Translations under genes and position numbers: made by a program | Part shown: in pieces, positions 25,901 through 34,526 of the stretch | Numbering within the stretch: the stretch's first letter is position 1 | How the letters are laid out: every line of letters starts with the position of its first letter | The notes under the pieces: generated by a model | The model's database searches: none | The model's input: the letters and a program-made list of their open reading frames with translations, nothing else | What the model was told of the DNA's origin: nothing | Source of the DNA: Sediminibacterium sp. | Lineage (GTDB): Bacteria > Bacteroidota > Bacteroidia > Chitinophagales > Chitinophagaceae | NCBI GenBank assembly: GCA_017537025.1 | Contig: JAFWCB010000008.1 | Span: forward strand, 310,001-374,000 | Reading direction: 5' to 3' | DNA length: 64,000 nt

Positions 25901-28778
25901 ATAAAACCGTATTACCGGCACATACCAGGGTATCGCTCATGTTAAAGGATGGTGTAGGCTTATCAATATATTGTAGCGTAACGGTATCTGTGGTTACAGA
26001 ACAATATCCCCTTATTTGCCATGCAAATTGGTACTTACCCGGAATAAGGCCTGATAGTCTTGTATTGTGTAAAGCAGTATCCGTAAAAGATATATTATTG
26101 GGCCCCATAATTTGTTTCCATAAGCCAATTGCCTGTATTGGTGTGTTAGCATAGAGGGAGAAGTTTATTGTGTTACAAATGATACTATCAGATCCGGCAT
26201 TGGCTTTATTTGAAAGCGGCATAACTTTTATAGAAGTATCAATACTGTTGCTTTTACAGCCGGCAGGAGAAATCGCATAAACAGAATCGTAGATACTGTA
26301 CCGTTGCGTAGCGTTTATATTTGTACTAATATTTCTTACGCTAGAATCCGAGGCGGTATATTGTTTACTATACCAATAAAACTTACTATTGGCGATAGTG
26401 CTATTTACTACCATTTGTCCATTGGAGCCGGCACAAACAGTATCAGTTACCTTAGTAAACGCTAGTATTGGTTTTTGGTAACCGATTATAGTAAGTTGTA
26501 AACTATCTGCTCCACAACTATTGCTACTAACATATGTTGGGTAGAAGCTTTTATTGAAAGCCGATTGATAGGTATGATTGATGGAAGAAGTATGCTGTAA
26601 AAATTGTAAGCTACTATCTCCAAAATATATTTTTTGTAAAATTGAATCTGCAGTGCTTGTAAAATTAAAAGTGGCATTTATGGGGAAGCAATTACTATTT
26701 GTTTGTACGGTAAAAGAAACCTTTGGTTTTGAACGAACAACAATTGTTTTGCTTATTGAAACAGTATCGCAACTTGTAAATGCTTTTAGGATTATCGTAT
26801 AACTTGTGTCTTTGCCGGATAATGATCCGGTAAAGGAAACATTAGATGGGTTTGCAACAGTGGTATAATTACCATTACCCAAATCCCATCTATAACTATA
26901 AAGGCTACTATTAAGGGTTGTATTCGTTAATGATATTGAATTGCCGGCACAAATGAGTGTATCGCTTATCGAGAAAGAAGGAGTTGGCTTATCGATGTAA
27001 TGAATAGTAACCGTATCTGCGTTACTGCCGCAATAACCTGTGATACGCCATTCAAAAAGATATAAGCCAGGAATTAAGTTAGATATAGTTGGCTGCGCTA
27101 ATTGCGGATCACTAAAAATTACTGTGGAAGGGCCTGAAATTTGCTTCCACTTACCCGATCCATATTGAGGTAAATTTGCCCTAAGTGATGGGTTAGTATT
27201 GCTACAAATACTGGTGTCGTTCCGGGCATTTGCCAAAGAAGTTAGCGGCACTACAGTTATAATAGTATCCAGTGTATTACTAGTGCAATTATTATTCTTG
27301 GCATACACGCTGTACTTGATACGCGCAGGGATAGTTCCGGTATTGGTTAGTGTGGCTGAACGCGTACCGCTATATTCCGGGTTAACAATATTCCCAATAT
27401 TTGCTACACTACCTGTTAGTAAACTAGCAGTCCAATAATAGGCACTGGTATTGATAGAACTTAGTACACTTGCTTGGCCGATACTACCGGAGCAAATGGT
27501 ATCGGTTACGGATACGGTGGTTAAAACCGGCGTACTGTCGATCGCAACAAAAAGGGATGCCTTGTTTTTACAGCCTTTGGTATCCGTAACCTGAATCGTG
27601 TAAGTACCGGTATCTTTTCTGCCTACCTGAATTTTATTTGTATCAGCACTAAGTGATAAAAAATTATTAGGGCCTGTCCATTTATAATTGGCATATGTGC
27701 CAGAACCACCACTGGCATTGGCTTTCAATTGTAAAGTATTACCTGTGCATAGGGGGGCATTGGTAAAAGGTTGTAGTACCGGTAAACTATTTACAGTATA
27801 AAATACGGTATTAGATATAGCGCTACAATACTGGTTATAAATATTGGCAGCGGTTGGTGCAACCAGTACCCTATACAAACCACTATTGGCGGGTATAACA
27901 TTATTAAAAAAATAATAATTGCTATCATTTGGGGTTGCTGTTAAATCATCCCATGTGGTACCTCCATCTTTACTTTTTTGCCAGAGATAAGCCGGGTTGG
28001 TATAAGGGCTGTTCAGTAATGTAGTTTGTAGTTTTCCGGAGTCGCCTACACAAACACTTGCATTTCCTGCAAGGGATACAGTTATTTGTGGTACGCAAGC
28101 TTCAAATAAAATATCATCCAACGCTACATCATTTCCGCAAGCGGCTCCTCCGCCTCGAAAGTCTACGATTTCTAATTTTAGAGAAGTAATATTAGCCGGT
28201 AATGAAAATTGAAATCCGTATTTAATCCAATTGACCGGACCATTTACCGGTGATAATGGTAACGTGTCTGTAGTATAGGTTGCTAATAAATTATTAGCCA
28301 AGTCCTTTATATTAAATGTGATCTTCGGATACACCAAGCCAGTTCCGCAGACTGATTTTGTTGTTATGGTATTAACGTTAGCCAGCCAAGCCGTAAAACT
28401 GTAGCTAGAACCCGGACATAATCCTGAAACATTTTGTTGAAGAAAAATTGAGCGATTTCCTCCGGCGTTTACTAGAAACATATTTCCATTGGTATTACCG
28501 GTATGATCTCCTCCTTTTGTCCAGTCGGATTTACCGGCGTTTTCTACTCGAGGGGTTACGATATAATTTCCATCTGTTCCTACGCCACCAAAATTATAAT
28601 TGGTAGATCCGGCAGGAGCTGTTGTAGTAGCGGATGCATTTGCGCTGGAACCAAAATCTTGTTTGAAAACGGGAACCAATGCTGTGTTACTACAAAAACT
28701 ACTATTCCCCTGCGCAAATAACTGAGTACTTGCAGCTAAAAAAATCATGAGTAGCAAGGGGGTAAAGCTGGTTCTCAT
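22956..28778 (-). CDS. Giant PKD-repeat adhesin with type-B T9SS sorting domain
   Basis: This 1940-residue protein has a signal peptide (LLLMIFLAASTQLFAQ), an N-terminal carbohydrate-binding-like beta-domain (about 30-230, with FLQQNVSGLCPGSSYSFTAWLANV and LDDILFEAC), then many Ig/PKD domains with WDFGDGT- or WNLGNG-type motifs. It ends with FLPNAFTPDGDGINDVFYVQ and LRVFNRWGEVVFEK, the CHU_C/type-B domain. Two adjacent segments of about 350 residues are near-copies (see repeats). Cys pairs are frequent. It is most likely a cell-surface filament for adhesion or gliding. It leads the operon with PorP/SprF and the broken adhesin. Confidence 0.9.
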   Translation of the reverse strand: MRTSFTPLLLMIFLAASTQLFAQGNSSFCSNTALVPVFKQDFGSSANASATTTAPAGSTNYNFGGVGTDGNYIVTPRVENAGKSDWTKGGDHTGNTNGNMFLVNAGGNRSIFLQQNVSGLCPGSSYSFTAWLANVNTITTKSVCGTGLVYPKITFNIKDLANNLLATYTTDTLPLSPVNGPVNWIKYGFQFSLPANITSLKLEIVDFRGGGAACGNDVALDDILFEACVPQITVSLAGNASVCVGDSGKLQTTLLNSPYTNPAYLWQKSKDGGTTWDDLTATPNDSNYYFFNNVIPANSGLYRVLVAPTAANIYNQYCSAISNTVFYTVNSLPVLQPFTNAPLCTGNTLQLKANASGGSGTYANYKWTGPNNFLSLSADTNKIQVGRKDTGTYTIQVTDTKGCKNKASLFVAIDSTPVLTTVSVTDTICSGSIGQASVLSSINTSAYYWTASLLTGSVANIGNIVNPEYSGTRSATLTNTGTIPARIKYSVYAKNNNCTSNTLDTIITVVPLTSLANARNDTSICSNTNPSLRANLPQYGSGKWKQISGPSTVIFSDPQLAQPTISNLIPGLYLFEWRITGYCGSNADTVTIHYIDKPTPSFSISDTLICAGNSISLTNTTLNSSLYSYRWDLGNGNYTTVANPSNVSFTGSLSGKDTSYTIILKAFTSCDTVSISKTIVVRSKPKVSFTVQTNSNCFPINATFNFTSTADSILQKIYFGDSSLQFLQHTSSINHTYQSAFNKSFYPTYVSSNSCGADSLQLTIIGYQKPILAFTKVTDTVCAGSNGQMVVNSTIANSKFYWYSKQYTASDSSVRNISTNINATQRYSIYDSVYAISPAGCKSNSIDTSIKVMPLSNKANAGSDSIICNTINFSLYANTPIQAIGLWKQIMGPNNISFTDTALHNTRLSGLIPGKYQFAWQIRGYCSVTTDTVTLQYIDKPTPSFNMSDTLVCAGNTVLFTNTTVNSNNYTYTWNFGNGTIMNSAHPSSIRFTGSVSGKDTSYTITLKAFSKCDTSVVSKKITVRSKPIASFTATPLNLCLPVKILFSPTTIGIGCTSKFLFEPGKDSLLLDDSSFVHTYFGNTNNILQPQFILTNICGADTAIKFINAIANTLQIKNNLADTTVCGIPYTASFTNNTTGANAQIWNWGDGSITNNPTQTLQHTYTKPGIYTITHSAKHVCGDTIITKTIRLNKVPHAVIQPLNSNYCIGDTVLLGTNIDSSIQYTWFLNDRIIDSSANTKYIFTTPGNYTPTLYTRVTAHGFTCTDSSRIKIQVVGEKPGKANINPTNGFCVPFTVKLVSESLPAASVSWNMGTDSTVFGDSTLFTYTQGGDYWVKMKAVNKGGCTFTDSTFISIRSPQGKINFKTGTYCNNNFKVTFSPTVQYTDRIAWDFGDGTILETSVQNITHQYTKPGIYHPTVTLISNTGCRIHLPITDSVVMENVKANFSTKTIFECGNTIFQFTDSAAATHGIINYTWLTDAKIMSTTNTASSNFNLTGIHKTELIVTGKYGCSDTVSGTYNVPIYNLPKVNINAINEACLNSLMEFKSEISSIDSVILRLWNLGNGKNFTDSTIRILYYDQGKYTVKLTVATINKCYDSALKQITIHPVPQVKVAGPEKICAGETVELQAAGATNFVWKDQQENIICNNCFTVKVKPLRSTQYKVIGYNEFGCTQVNSTNVQVIDKIKIKVAPDDTLCIGQSVRLWASGATYYQWLPASGLNNYTIATPTATPTTTTAYKVVGRDMNNCFTDTATVRVVVGNPTSLIVGKDSSFVAGSKIQLHATTATANIVRWKWAGGSDLSCVNCPNPIARVIFDECISCSATNIYGCTSSDTVCFKTFCPTTEVFLPNAFTPDGDGINDVFYVQAKGVRNIKSLRVFNRWGEVVFEKTNILPNDVGSGWNGKIKGIAANPDVYVYICEVVCEKGGTQLYKGNVAIIR
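25440..27525 (-). repeat. Tandem duplication of a ~350-residue unit inside the adhesin
   Basis: Two consecutive units, about 27525-26463 and 26462-25440, encode matching strings in the same order: DTICSGS / DTVCAGS, GKWKQISGP / GLWKQIMGP, IPGLYLFEWRITGYC / IPGKYQFAWQIRGYC, IDKPTPSFSISDTLICAGN / IDKPTPSFNMSDTLVCAGN, and SGKDTSYTIILKAF / SGKDTSYTITLKAF. Boundaries are approximate. Confidence 0.8.
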
Positions 28779-28930
28779 AACACAATAATGAAAACTAAAG
28801 CAAATTATAATGGATTGTTAATGCAATCGTATACACTACATAAAAAAGGGTTAAATAAACAAGTCTATTCCGTTTTTTAACGGGCACAATCCGGTGGTTT
28901 TTGTTTTTCTTTGCGGTTCATTCAGATATT
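28779..28930. other. Divergent promoter region, adhesin operon and RND exporter
   Basis: These 152 bases separate the two divergent starts. No clear TAnnTTTG box or operator-like palindrome is seen. A short CCGTTTTTTAACGG inverted repeat occurs at about 28869-28882. Confidence 0.35.
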
Positions 28931-31249
28931 ATGTGGTATTCAGTTGGTAGGGTAATTATTAAAAATAGAGTTGTTGTATTGCTCCTTTTGTTATTAGCAA
29001 ATGGAATCATGGGATGGCAAGCATCTAAAGTTCAATTGAGTTATGATTTTACAAGGGCACTTCCAACAGATAATACGAAGTATATAGCATATCAGCATTT
29101 TTTAAAAGAATTCGGGGCTGATGGTAACGCCATAGTTATCGGCGTACAAACAGATAGCTTTTATAGTACCCGCGTATTTAATGAGGTTAGTAAATTACAT
29201 AATGCATTAAGAGAAGTATCGGGCGTAACAGAAGTATTGAGTATACCATTTAGTTATAATTTATGGAATGATACGGTGGCTAAAAAATTGGTACCACAAA
29301 AAATTTTTGACACGTATTATATCGATCAAAAAAAATTAGATAGCAGTAAGTTAGTCTTTGAGGGCCTGCCTTTCTATCGAACACTTTTATATAATAAGGA
29401 AACGAATGCCTATTTGCTTGGGGTAAGTGTGCAAAAGGAAGCTATCAATAGTAAATACAGAAGTGTTTTGGTAGCGAATATTGTTGCGAAAATTAAACAA
29501 TTTGAAAAAGTATCCGGACTTACCGCAAGGGTAAGTGGCTTACCTTATATCAGAACTGTTGTAGGCGATAAGATTAAGCTAGAGATGAATTGGTTTTTAA
29601 CGGCTTCCTTGGTGCTTTCGGCATTAACGCTGTTGTTATTTTTCCGATCGCTAAGTGCTATGATCATGAGTTTATTAGTGGTAGGTATGGGAGTGGTTTG
29701 GAGTTTGGCCACCATTGTTTTATTTGGATATAAGATCACATTACTTACTGCTTTAATACCCCCATTAGTAGTAGTTATAGGCGTGCCAAATTGTATCTAT
29801 TTTCTAAATAAATATCATACCGTATATCGGGAAAAAGGAAATAAAGAAGAGGCTTTAATTACAATGGTTGGTAGAATGGGAATTGTGACACTCTTTTGTA
29901 ACATCGCAGCTGCTATTGGTTTTGCTGTATTTGCACTTACAAAAAGTGATTTGTTGAAAGAGTTTGGTGTAGTAGCGGGGATCAATATTTTACTTTTATT
30001 TTTTATATCCTTATTATTTATTCCTGCTGTTTTAAGTTTCTTACCCGTTCCTAAACCGAGGCATATTCGGTATTTAGATAACAAAATATTAATGCGCTTA
30101 CTTGGAAGGGTAGAGCGCATTGCCTTGAGTCACCAAAAGACGGTGTATGCTATTACTGCGGTTATCACCATTATATCACTGGTAGGTATACTTAAAATAA
30201 AGAGAGAAGGGTTTATTGTAGATGATCTCCCCAAGTCGGATAAAATTTATACGGATTTAAAATGGTTTGAGACAAATTTCGGTGGCGTAATGCCGTTGGA
30301 GATAATAGTAGACACCAAAAAGAAAAATGGTCTTACCCGATCTCTTAAACCCATAGCTGCTATCGAAGCCTTTTCCACTTTTTTAGAGGCAGATAGCGCT
30401 ACAGCAAGACCGTTATCTTTTGTAGAAGGGCTCAAATTTGCCAAGCAAGCTTATTTTGATGGTGATTCGATGAGTTATGCCATACCTTATGAAGCCGATC
30501 TGGCTTTTATAGCCCCCTATTTAGCTACAGGAAATGGAGCGGGTAAAAAGCAGGGTGGTTTTGGGAAGCTACTCAGTAATTTTATCGATAGTAATAAACA
30601 AAAGGCGAGGATTAGTGTGAACATGAAAGATATTGGTAGCCAAAAGCTACCGGTATTATTAGCGAAGTTCCAACGAAAAGCAGATGAAATATTCGATAGC
30701 ACCAAGTATAGCATTAGTTTTACGGGTAGCAGTGTGAGTTTTTTAGAGGGTTCTTCCTTTATCATCGAGGGGTTAAAAGAAAGTATATTTTGGGCGTTTT
30801 TGTTGATCAGCTTATGTATGTTATACCTTTTCAAATCGGTACGGATTCTCGCCTGCTCCTTAATTCCTAATTTGGTACCACTGGTTGTTACGGCCGGGGT
30901 AATGGGATGGGCGGGTATTGCCCTTAAACCGTCTACCGTACTAGTTTTCAGCGTAGCATTGGGCATTGTAATAGACGTAACTATTCGGTTTTTGGTGAAC
31001 TATAAACAGGAGTTACCGGCACATGGTGGGGATATAAAGGCTACACTTATTCAAACCGTGCAGCATACCGGTATCAGTATTATTTATACCTCTTTAGTCT
31101 TAATAGCCGGTTTTATTATATTCTGTATCAGTGATTTTGGGGGAACAAAGGCATTGGGATGGCTCACGTCTTTAACATTGATAGTCGGCACATTAACAAA
31201 TTTAATACTGCTTCCAGTATTGATAATCAATGTTTCCCGCAAAAAATGA
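28931..31249 (+). CDS. RND/MMPL-family exporter
   Basis: I use ATG 28931 (MWYSVGRVIIKNRVVVLLLLLL); a TTG 30 bases earlier is in frame but adds a non-typical leader. The 772 residues show the RND plan twice: one membrane helix, a large periplasmic loop (about 30-200 and 420-600), then five helices. The second block FWAFLLISLCMLYLFKSVRILACSLIPNL and VFSVALGIVIDVTIRFLVNYK carries the conserved intramembrane Asp of proton-driven transporters. Proteins of this length without an adaptor gene nearby are grouped as MMPL/HpnN-like exporters of lipids or hydrophobic molecules. Substrate unknown; transcribed alone. Confidence 0.85.
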   Translation: MWYSVGRVIIKNRVVVLLLLLLANGIMGWQASKVQLSYDFTRALPTDNTKYIAYQHFLKEFGADGNAIVIGVQTDSFYSTRVFNEVSKLHNALREVSGVTEVLSIPFSYNLWNDTVAKKLVPQKIFDTYYIDQKKLDSSKLVFEGLPFYRTLLYNKETNAYLLGVSVQKEAINSKYRSVLVANIVAKIKQFEKVSGLTARVSGLPYIRTVVGDKIKLEMNWFLTASLVLSALTLLLFFRSLSAMIMSLLVVGMGVVWSLATIVLFGYKITLLTALIPPLVVVIGVPNCIYFLNKYHTVYREKGNKEEALITMVGRMGIVTLFCNIAAAIGFAVFALTKSDLLKEFGVVAGINILLLFFISLLFIPAVLSFLPVPKPRHIRYLDNKILMRLLGRVERIALSHQKTVYAITAVITIISLVGILKIKREGFIVDDLPKSDKIYTDLKWFETNFGGVMPLEIIVDTKKKNGLTRSLKPIAAIEAFSTFLEADSATARPLSFVEGLKFAKQAYFDGDSMSYAIPYEADLAFIAPYLATGNGAGKKQGGFGKLLSNFIDSNKQKARISVNMKDIGSQKLPVLLAKFQRKADEIFDSTKYSISFTGSSVSFLEGSSFIIEGLKESIFWAFLLISLCMLYLFKSVRILACSLIPNLVPLVVTAGVMGWAGIALKPSTVLVFSVALGIVIDVTIRFLVNYKQELPAHGGDIKATLIQTVQHTGISIIYTSLVLIAGFIIFCISDFGGTKALGWLTSLTLIVGTLTNLILLPVLIINVSRKK

Positions 31250-31360
31250 GGCTTTTTTCGGATTATTTGGCACCCTTTTTTAATTTTTTTTTAATAAAAG
31301 CAGCTAATTTTTAACATTTACTGCCTATTTTACGATTCATAACTTATAAATTAACAAAAA

Positions 31361-34300
31361 ATGAGAAAAGTCATTTATCTGACATCTCTGTTATTGTTTT
31401 TCTATTTGGCCATAATAGCCCAAAGCAATAAAACAATTTCAGGAAGAATTACAGATAGTAAAGGCAGTGGTTTGGCTGGCGTATCTGTAGTTGTTAAAGG
31501 TAGTACCAATGGTACTGTAACTAATAGCGAAGGTAAATATACCATCAGTATTTCCCCAGGTGCTACTACACTAGTATTTTCATCTTTAAATTTTGAGTCA
31601 AAAGAAGTTGTAATCGGAACTAGTACCAGTGTTTCTACAAGTTTAGTTAGTAAAGACGAAGACTTATCTGAGGTTGTTGTTACTTCATTCGGTATAAAAA
31701 GAGATAAGAAAACACTCGGCTACTCAACTCCTATTATTGCAGGGGAAGATTTAACAGCAGTAAGAAACACAAACGTTACGAATGCGTTAGTAGGTAAAGT
31801 GGCGGGTGTAAGGACCCAAGGATCGGGTGGTTCTTTTTCTGGTTCAGCCATATTAATCAGAGGCTATACATCTATGACAGGGGCTAGTGCACCCTTGTTT
31901 GTATTAGATGGAGTACCTATAGATAATGGCGGCGGTGGTGTTGCACTTCAAAATGGTGTTACCAATTCTAATCGCGCTGTAGATATTAATCCTGATGATA
32001 TTGAAGAAATGACTGTGCTGAAAGGTGCGGCAGCAACTTCACTATATGGTTCAAGAGGTGCAGCGGGTGTGATTTTGATTACAACCAAGAAAGGCACACG
32101 CCGCTCAAAAAATAAAGTAGAAATTAACTCTTCTTACCAGTTAGTCAATGCAAACCGGTTTCCTGATTTTCAAAATGAGTATGCACAAGGTACTTCTACA
32201 GGAGCAGCTACTGCTACAACAACAGTTGGTGTATATAATCCCCTTGCTTCTACTTCTTGGGGACCGCGCATAACCGGACAAACAGTGACTAACTTTTTTG
32301 GTAATACTGAGCAGTTAAAGGCATACCCAAATAATTTTACAGATATGTTTAAAACTGGCTTTAATCGCCAAAATACAGTAAGTTTTTCTGGTGGTGCCGA
32401 TAAAACAAGCTATCGTGTTTCTTACAATAACACAAAAGAAACCTATATTTTGGACGCGAATGAGTTGAACAAAAATGTACTTTCATTAAACCTAAATACG
32501 GAACTATCAGACAAGCTAACGCTAACCACTTTTATAAGTGTTAGTAATACCCAATCTATCAGAACCCAACAGGGTAATCAATTATCAAATCCTGTATTCC
32601 GTGCGCTATTTATTCCACGTAGCTACGATTTAACAAATCTACCCTATTATGATGCAGCCGGTAATCAATTATTCTATGGTGGTGAAGATAACCCCTACTG
32701 GAGTATTCAGAATGTAAGATATAGAGATGAAGTAAGTCGTTTTATTGGTAATCTCGGCTTACGTTATAAATTTAATAGTTGGTTAAATGCCGATCTTAAA
32801 TTCGGTGGCGATCTCCAAACTTTTAGCTCCCATGGGTTTGATGAAATTGGTGCCCGCGGTGGTGGTAATACCTCTGCAAATGGCACTGGTGGTATTATTG
32901 ATTCAAAATCAAATCTAAGAAATATTAATTCTTACCTCACATTAAATGCACAAAAACAATTCGGACGTTTTAATGTGTCGGGAACCTTAGGTAATGAAAT
33001 TTTCGATAACTATTCAAACAGCTTATCTGCTCGCAGTTTAGGTTTAGCAATTAGAGGTTTTGATCAAATTAGTAATGCTACCGTTTTAAACACACCATCA
33101 GTTGGAACCTCTCAAATAAGAACAGTGGGAGTATTTGCCGACGTGGTTGTAGATTATAATCGTTGGTTATCATTAAATGTAAAGGCGCGAAATGATTTTG
33201 CCTCTACATTACCCAATGGCGGAAGATCTATTTTCTACCCTGCTGCAGCCGTTAGTGCCGTACTTACTGAGGCTATTCCATCTTTAAAAACAAATTGGTT
33301 AAATTTGTTAAAAGTGAGGGCTAACTATGGTGCAGTAGGTAGGGGTCCGGGTGCCTATAATACCAGCAATTACGCCACATTAGGTGGAGCTGCAGATGGC
33401 TTTGGTCCCGCAATCAATTATCCTTTTAATGGTTTATCTGGGTACACCATCTCTAACTCTGCAGGTAACACTAAGTTAAAACCTGAGTTTACAACGGAAT
33501 GGGAAATAGGCACAGATATCAATTTATTCAATAATCGAGTAAGCATTCAGGCAAACTACTATCAACGTAAATTAACAGATGGTTTATTTAATGTTCCGGT
33601 ATCTCCTGCATCTGGTGTAACTGGTTTATTCCAAAATGCCGGCGAAATTGAAACAAAAGGTACCGAACTTACATTGGGTTTGGTACCTGTGAAAGTTAAA
33701 AATTTCACATGGTCTATTAGCGCCAACTATACTCAGTTTAAAAGTGTAGTAACAAAACTAGCTCCCGGTGTATCTGTAATTACCTTGGCTGGCTTTACTA
33801 CACCAAATATTCGATTGGTTGAAGGAGAAGAATATGGTGCCATTTATGGTAATATGTACCAAAGAGATGCACAAGGTCGTTTAATTCTTCAAACTACAGG
33901 TACCAATGCAGGTTTACCTCTACCAACATCAGGTGTATTTAAACTAGGTAATTCTAATCCACGATATACTATTGGCATCACTAATACTTTCACTTATAGA
34001 AACTTTACCTTAGATGTATTATTAGATATTCGTGAAGGGGGTGATTTGTATAGTCGTAACTTAGCCGATTTGCGTAGAAATGGTGTGGCCATTGAAACCG
34101 CTGCATTACCAAGATTTGATAAAGATAATTCTACACCCCTAAGAAATTATCAGTTTGATGGTGTAGATGCCAGCGGTAATGCCGTTAGTATTCCCATAAG
34201 AGCTGATCAGTATTGGGGTAATGCGGGTAAATACGTGGCTGCAGAGGGTTTTATTGTGAATACTTCATGGTTTCGAATTCGAGAAATGAATTTATCTGTG

Positions 34301-34507
34301 AAGTTATCAAGAGAACTAATTCAAAAAACACCTTTTTCGAATATTGAATTCGGTGTATTTGGACGTAATCTTTTCCTAAAAACAAGGGACTATCCGCACT
34401 TAGATCCAGAACAGAATGCATTAGGTTCAAGCAATATTCAAGGGTTAGAGTTTAATGCAAACCTCTCCACGAGAACACTCGGATTTAACGTGAAATTTAC
34501 CTTCTAA
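31361..34507 (+). CDS. SusC/RagA-family TonB-linked outer-membrane protein (pair 1)
   Basis: This 1048-residue protein has a signal peptide ending ...AIIAQ, a carboxypeptidase-like regulatory domain (NKTISGRITDSKGSGLAGVSVVVKG, about 22-105), a TonB-box region (DLSEVVVTSFG), a plug (ALVGKVAGVRT...LFVLDGVPIDNGG) and a large beta-barrel ending in TLGFNVKFTF with the terminal Phe. It imports large ligands through the outer membrane together with its SusD partner, whose gene follows after 19 bases. No hydrolase or sensor gene adjoins the pair, so the ligand is unknown. There is no N-terminal signalling domain. Confidence 0.93.
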   Translation: MRKVIYLTSLLLFFYLAIIAQSNKTISGRITDSKGSGLAGVSVVVKGSTNGTVTNSEGKYTISISPGATTLVFSSLNFESKEVVIGTSTSVSTSLVSKDEDLSEVVVTSFGIKRDKKTLGYSTPIIAGEDLTAVRNTNVTNALVGKVAGVRTQGSGGSFSGSAILIRGYTSMTGASAPLFVLDGVPIDNGGGGVALQNGVTNSNRAVDINPDDIEEMTVLKGAAATSLYGSRGAAGVILITTKKGTRRSKNKVEINSSYQLVNANRFPDFQNEYAQGTSTGAATATTTVGVYNPLASTSWGPRITGQTVTNFFGNTEQLKAYPNNFTDMFKTGFNRQNTVSFSGGADKTSYRVSYNNTKETYILDANELNKNVLSLNLNTELSDKLTLTTFISVSNTQSIRTQQGNQLSNPVFRALFIPRSYDLTNLPYYDAAGNQLFYGGEDNPYWSIQNVRYRDEVSRFIGNLGLRYKFNSWLNADLKFGGDLQTFSSHGFDEIGARGGGNTSANGTGGIIDSKSNLRNINSYLTLNAQKQFGRFNVSGTLGNEIFDNYSNSLSARSLGLAIRGFDQISNATVLNTPSVGTSQIRTVGVFADVVVDYNRWLSLNVKARNDFASTLPNGGRSIFYPAAAVSAVLTEAIPSLKTNWLNLLKVRANYGAVGRGPGAYNTSNYATLGGAADGFGPAINYPFNGLSGYTISNSAGNTKLKPEFTTEWEIGTDINLFNNRVSIQANYYQRKLTDGLFNVPVSPASGVTGLFQNAGEIETKGTELTLGLVPVKVKNFTWSISANYTQFKSVVTKLAPGVSVITLAGFTTPNIRLVEGEEYGAIYGNMYQRDAQGRLILQTTGTNAGLPLPTSGVFKLGNSNPRYTIGITNTFTYRNFTLDVLLDIREGGDLYSRNLADLRRNGVAIETAALPRFDKDNSTPLRNYQFDGVDASGNAVSIPIRADQYWGNAGKYVAAEGFIVNTSWFRIREMNLSVKLSRELIQKTPFSNIEFGVFGRNLFLKTRDYPHLDPEQNALGSSNIQGLEFNANLSTRTLGFNVKFTF

Positions 34508-34526
34508 ATACAGAAAAATATATAAA

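Noticed and set aside
31361..34507. TonB signal-transducing receptor paired with an ECF sigma system
   Set aside because: No N-terminal secretin/TonB short domain and no sigma or anti-sigma gene next to it; the ECF cassette is 20 kb away.
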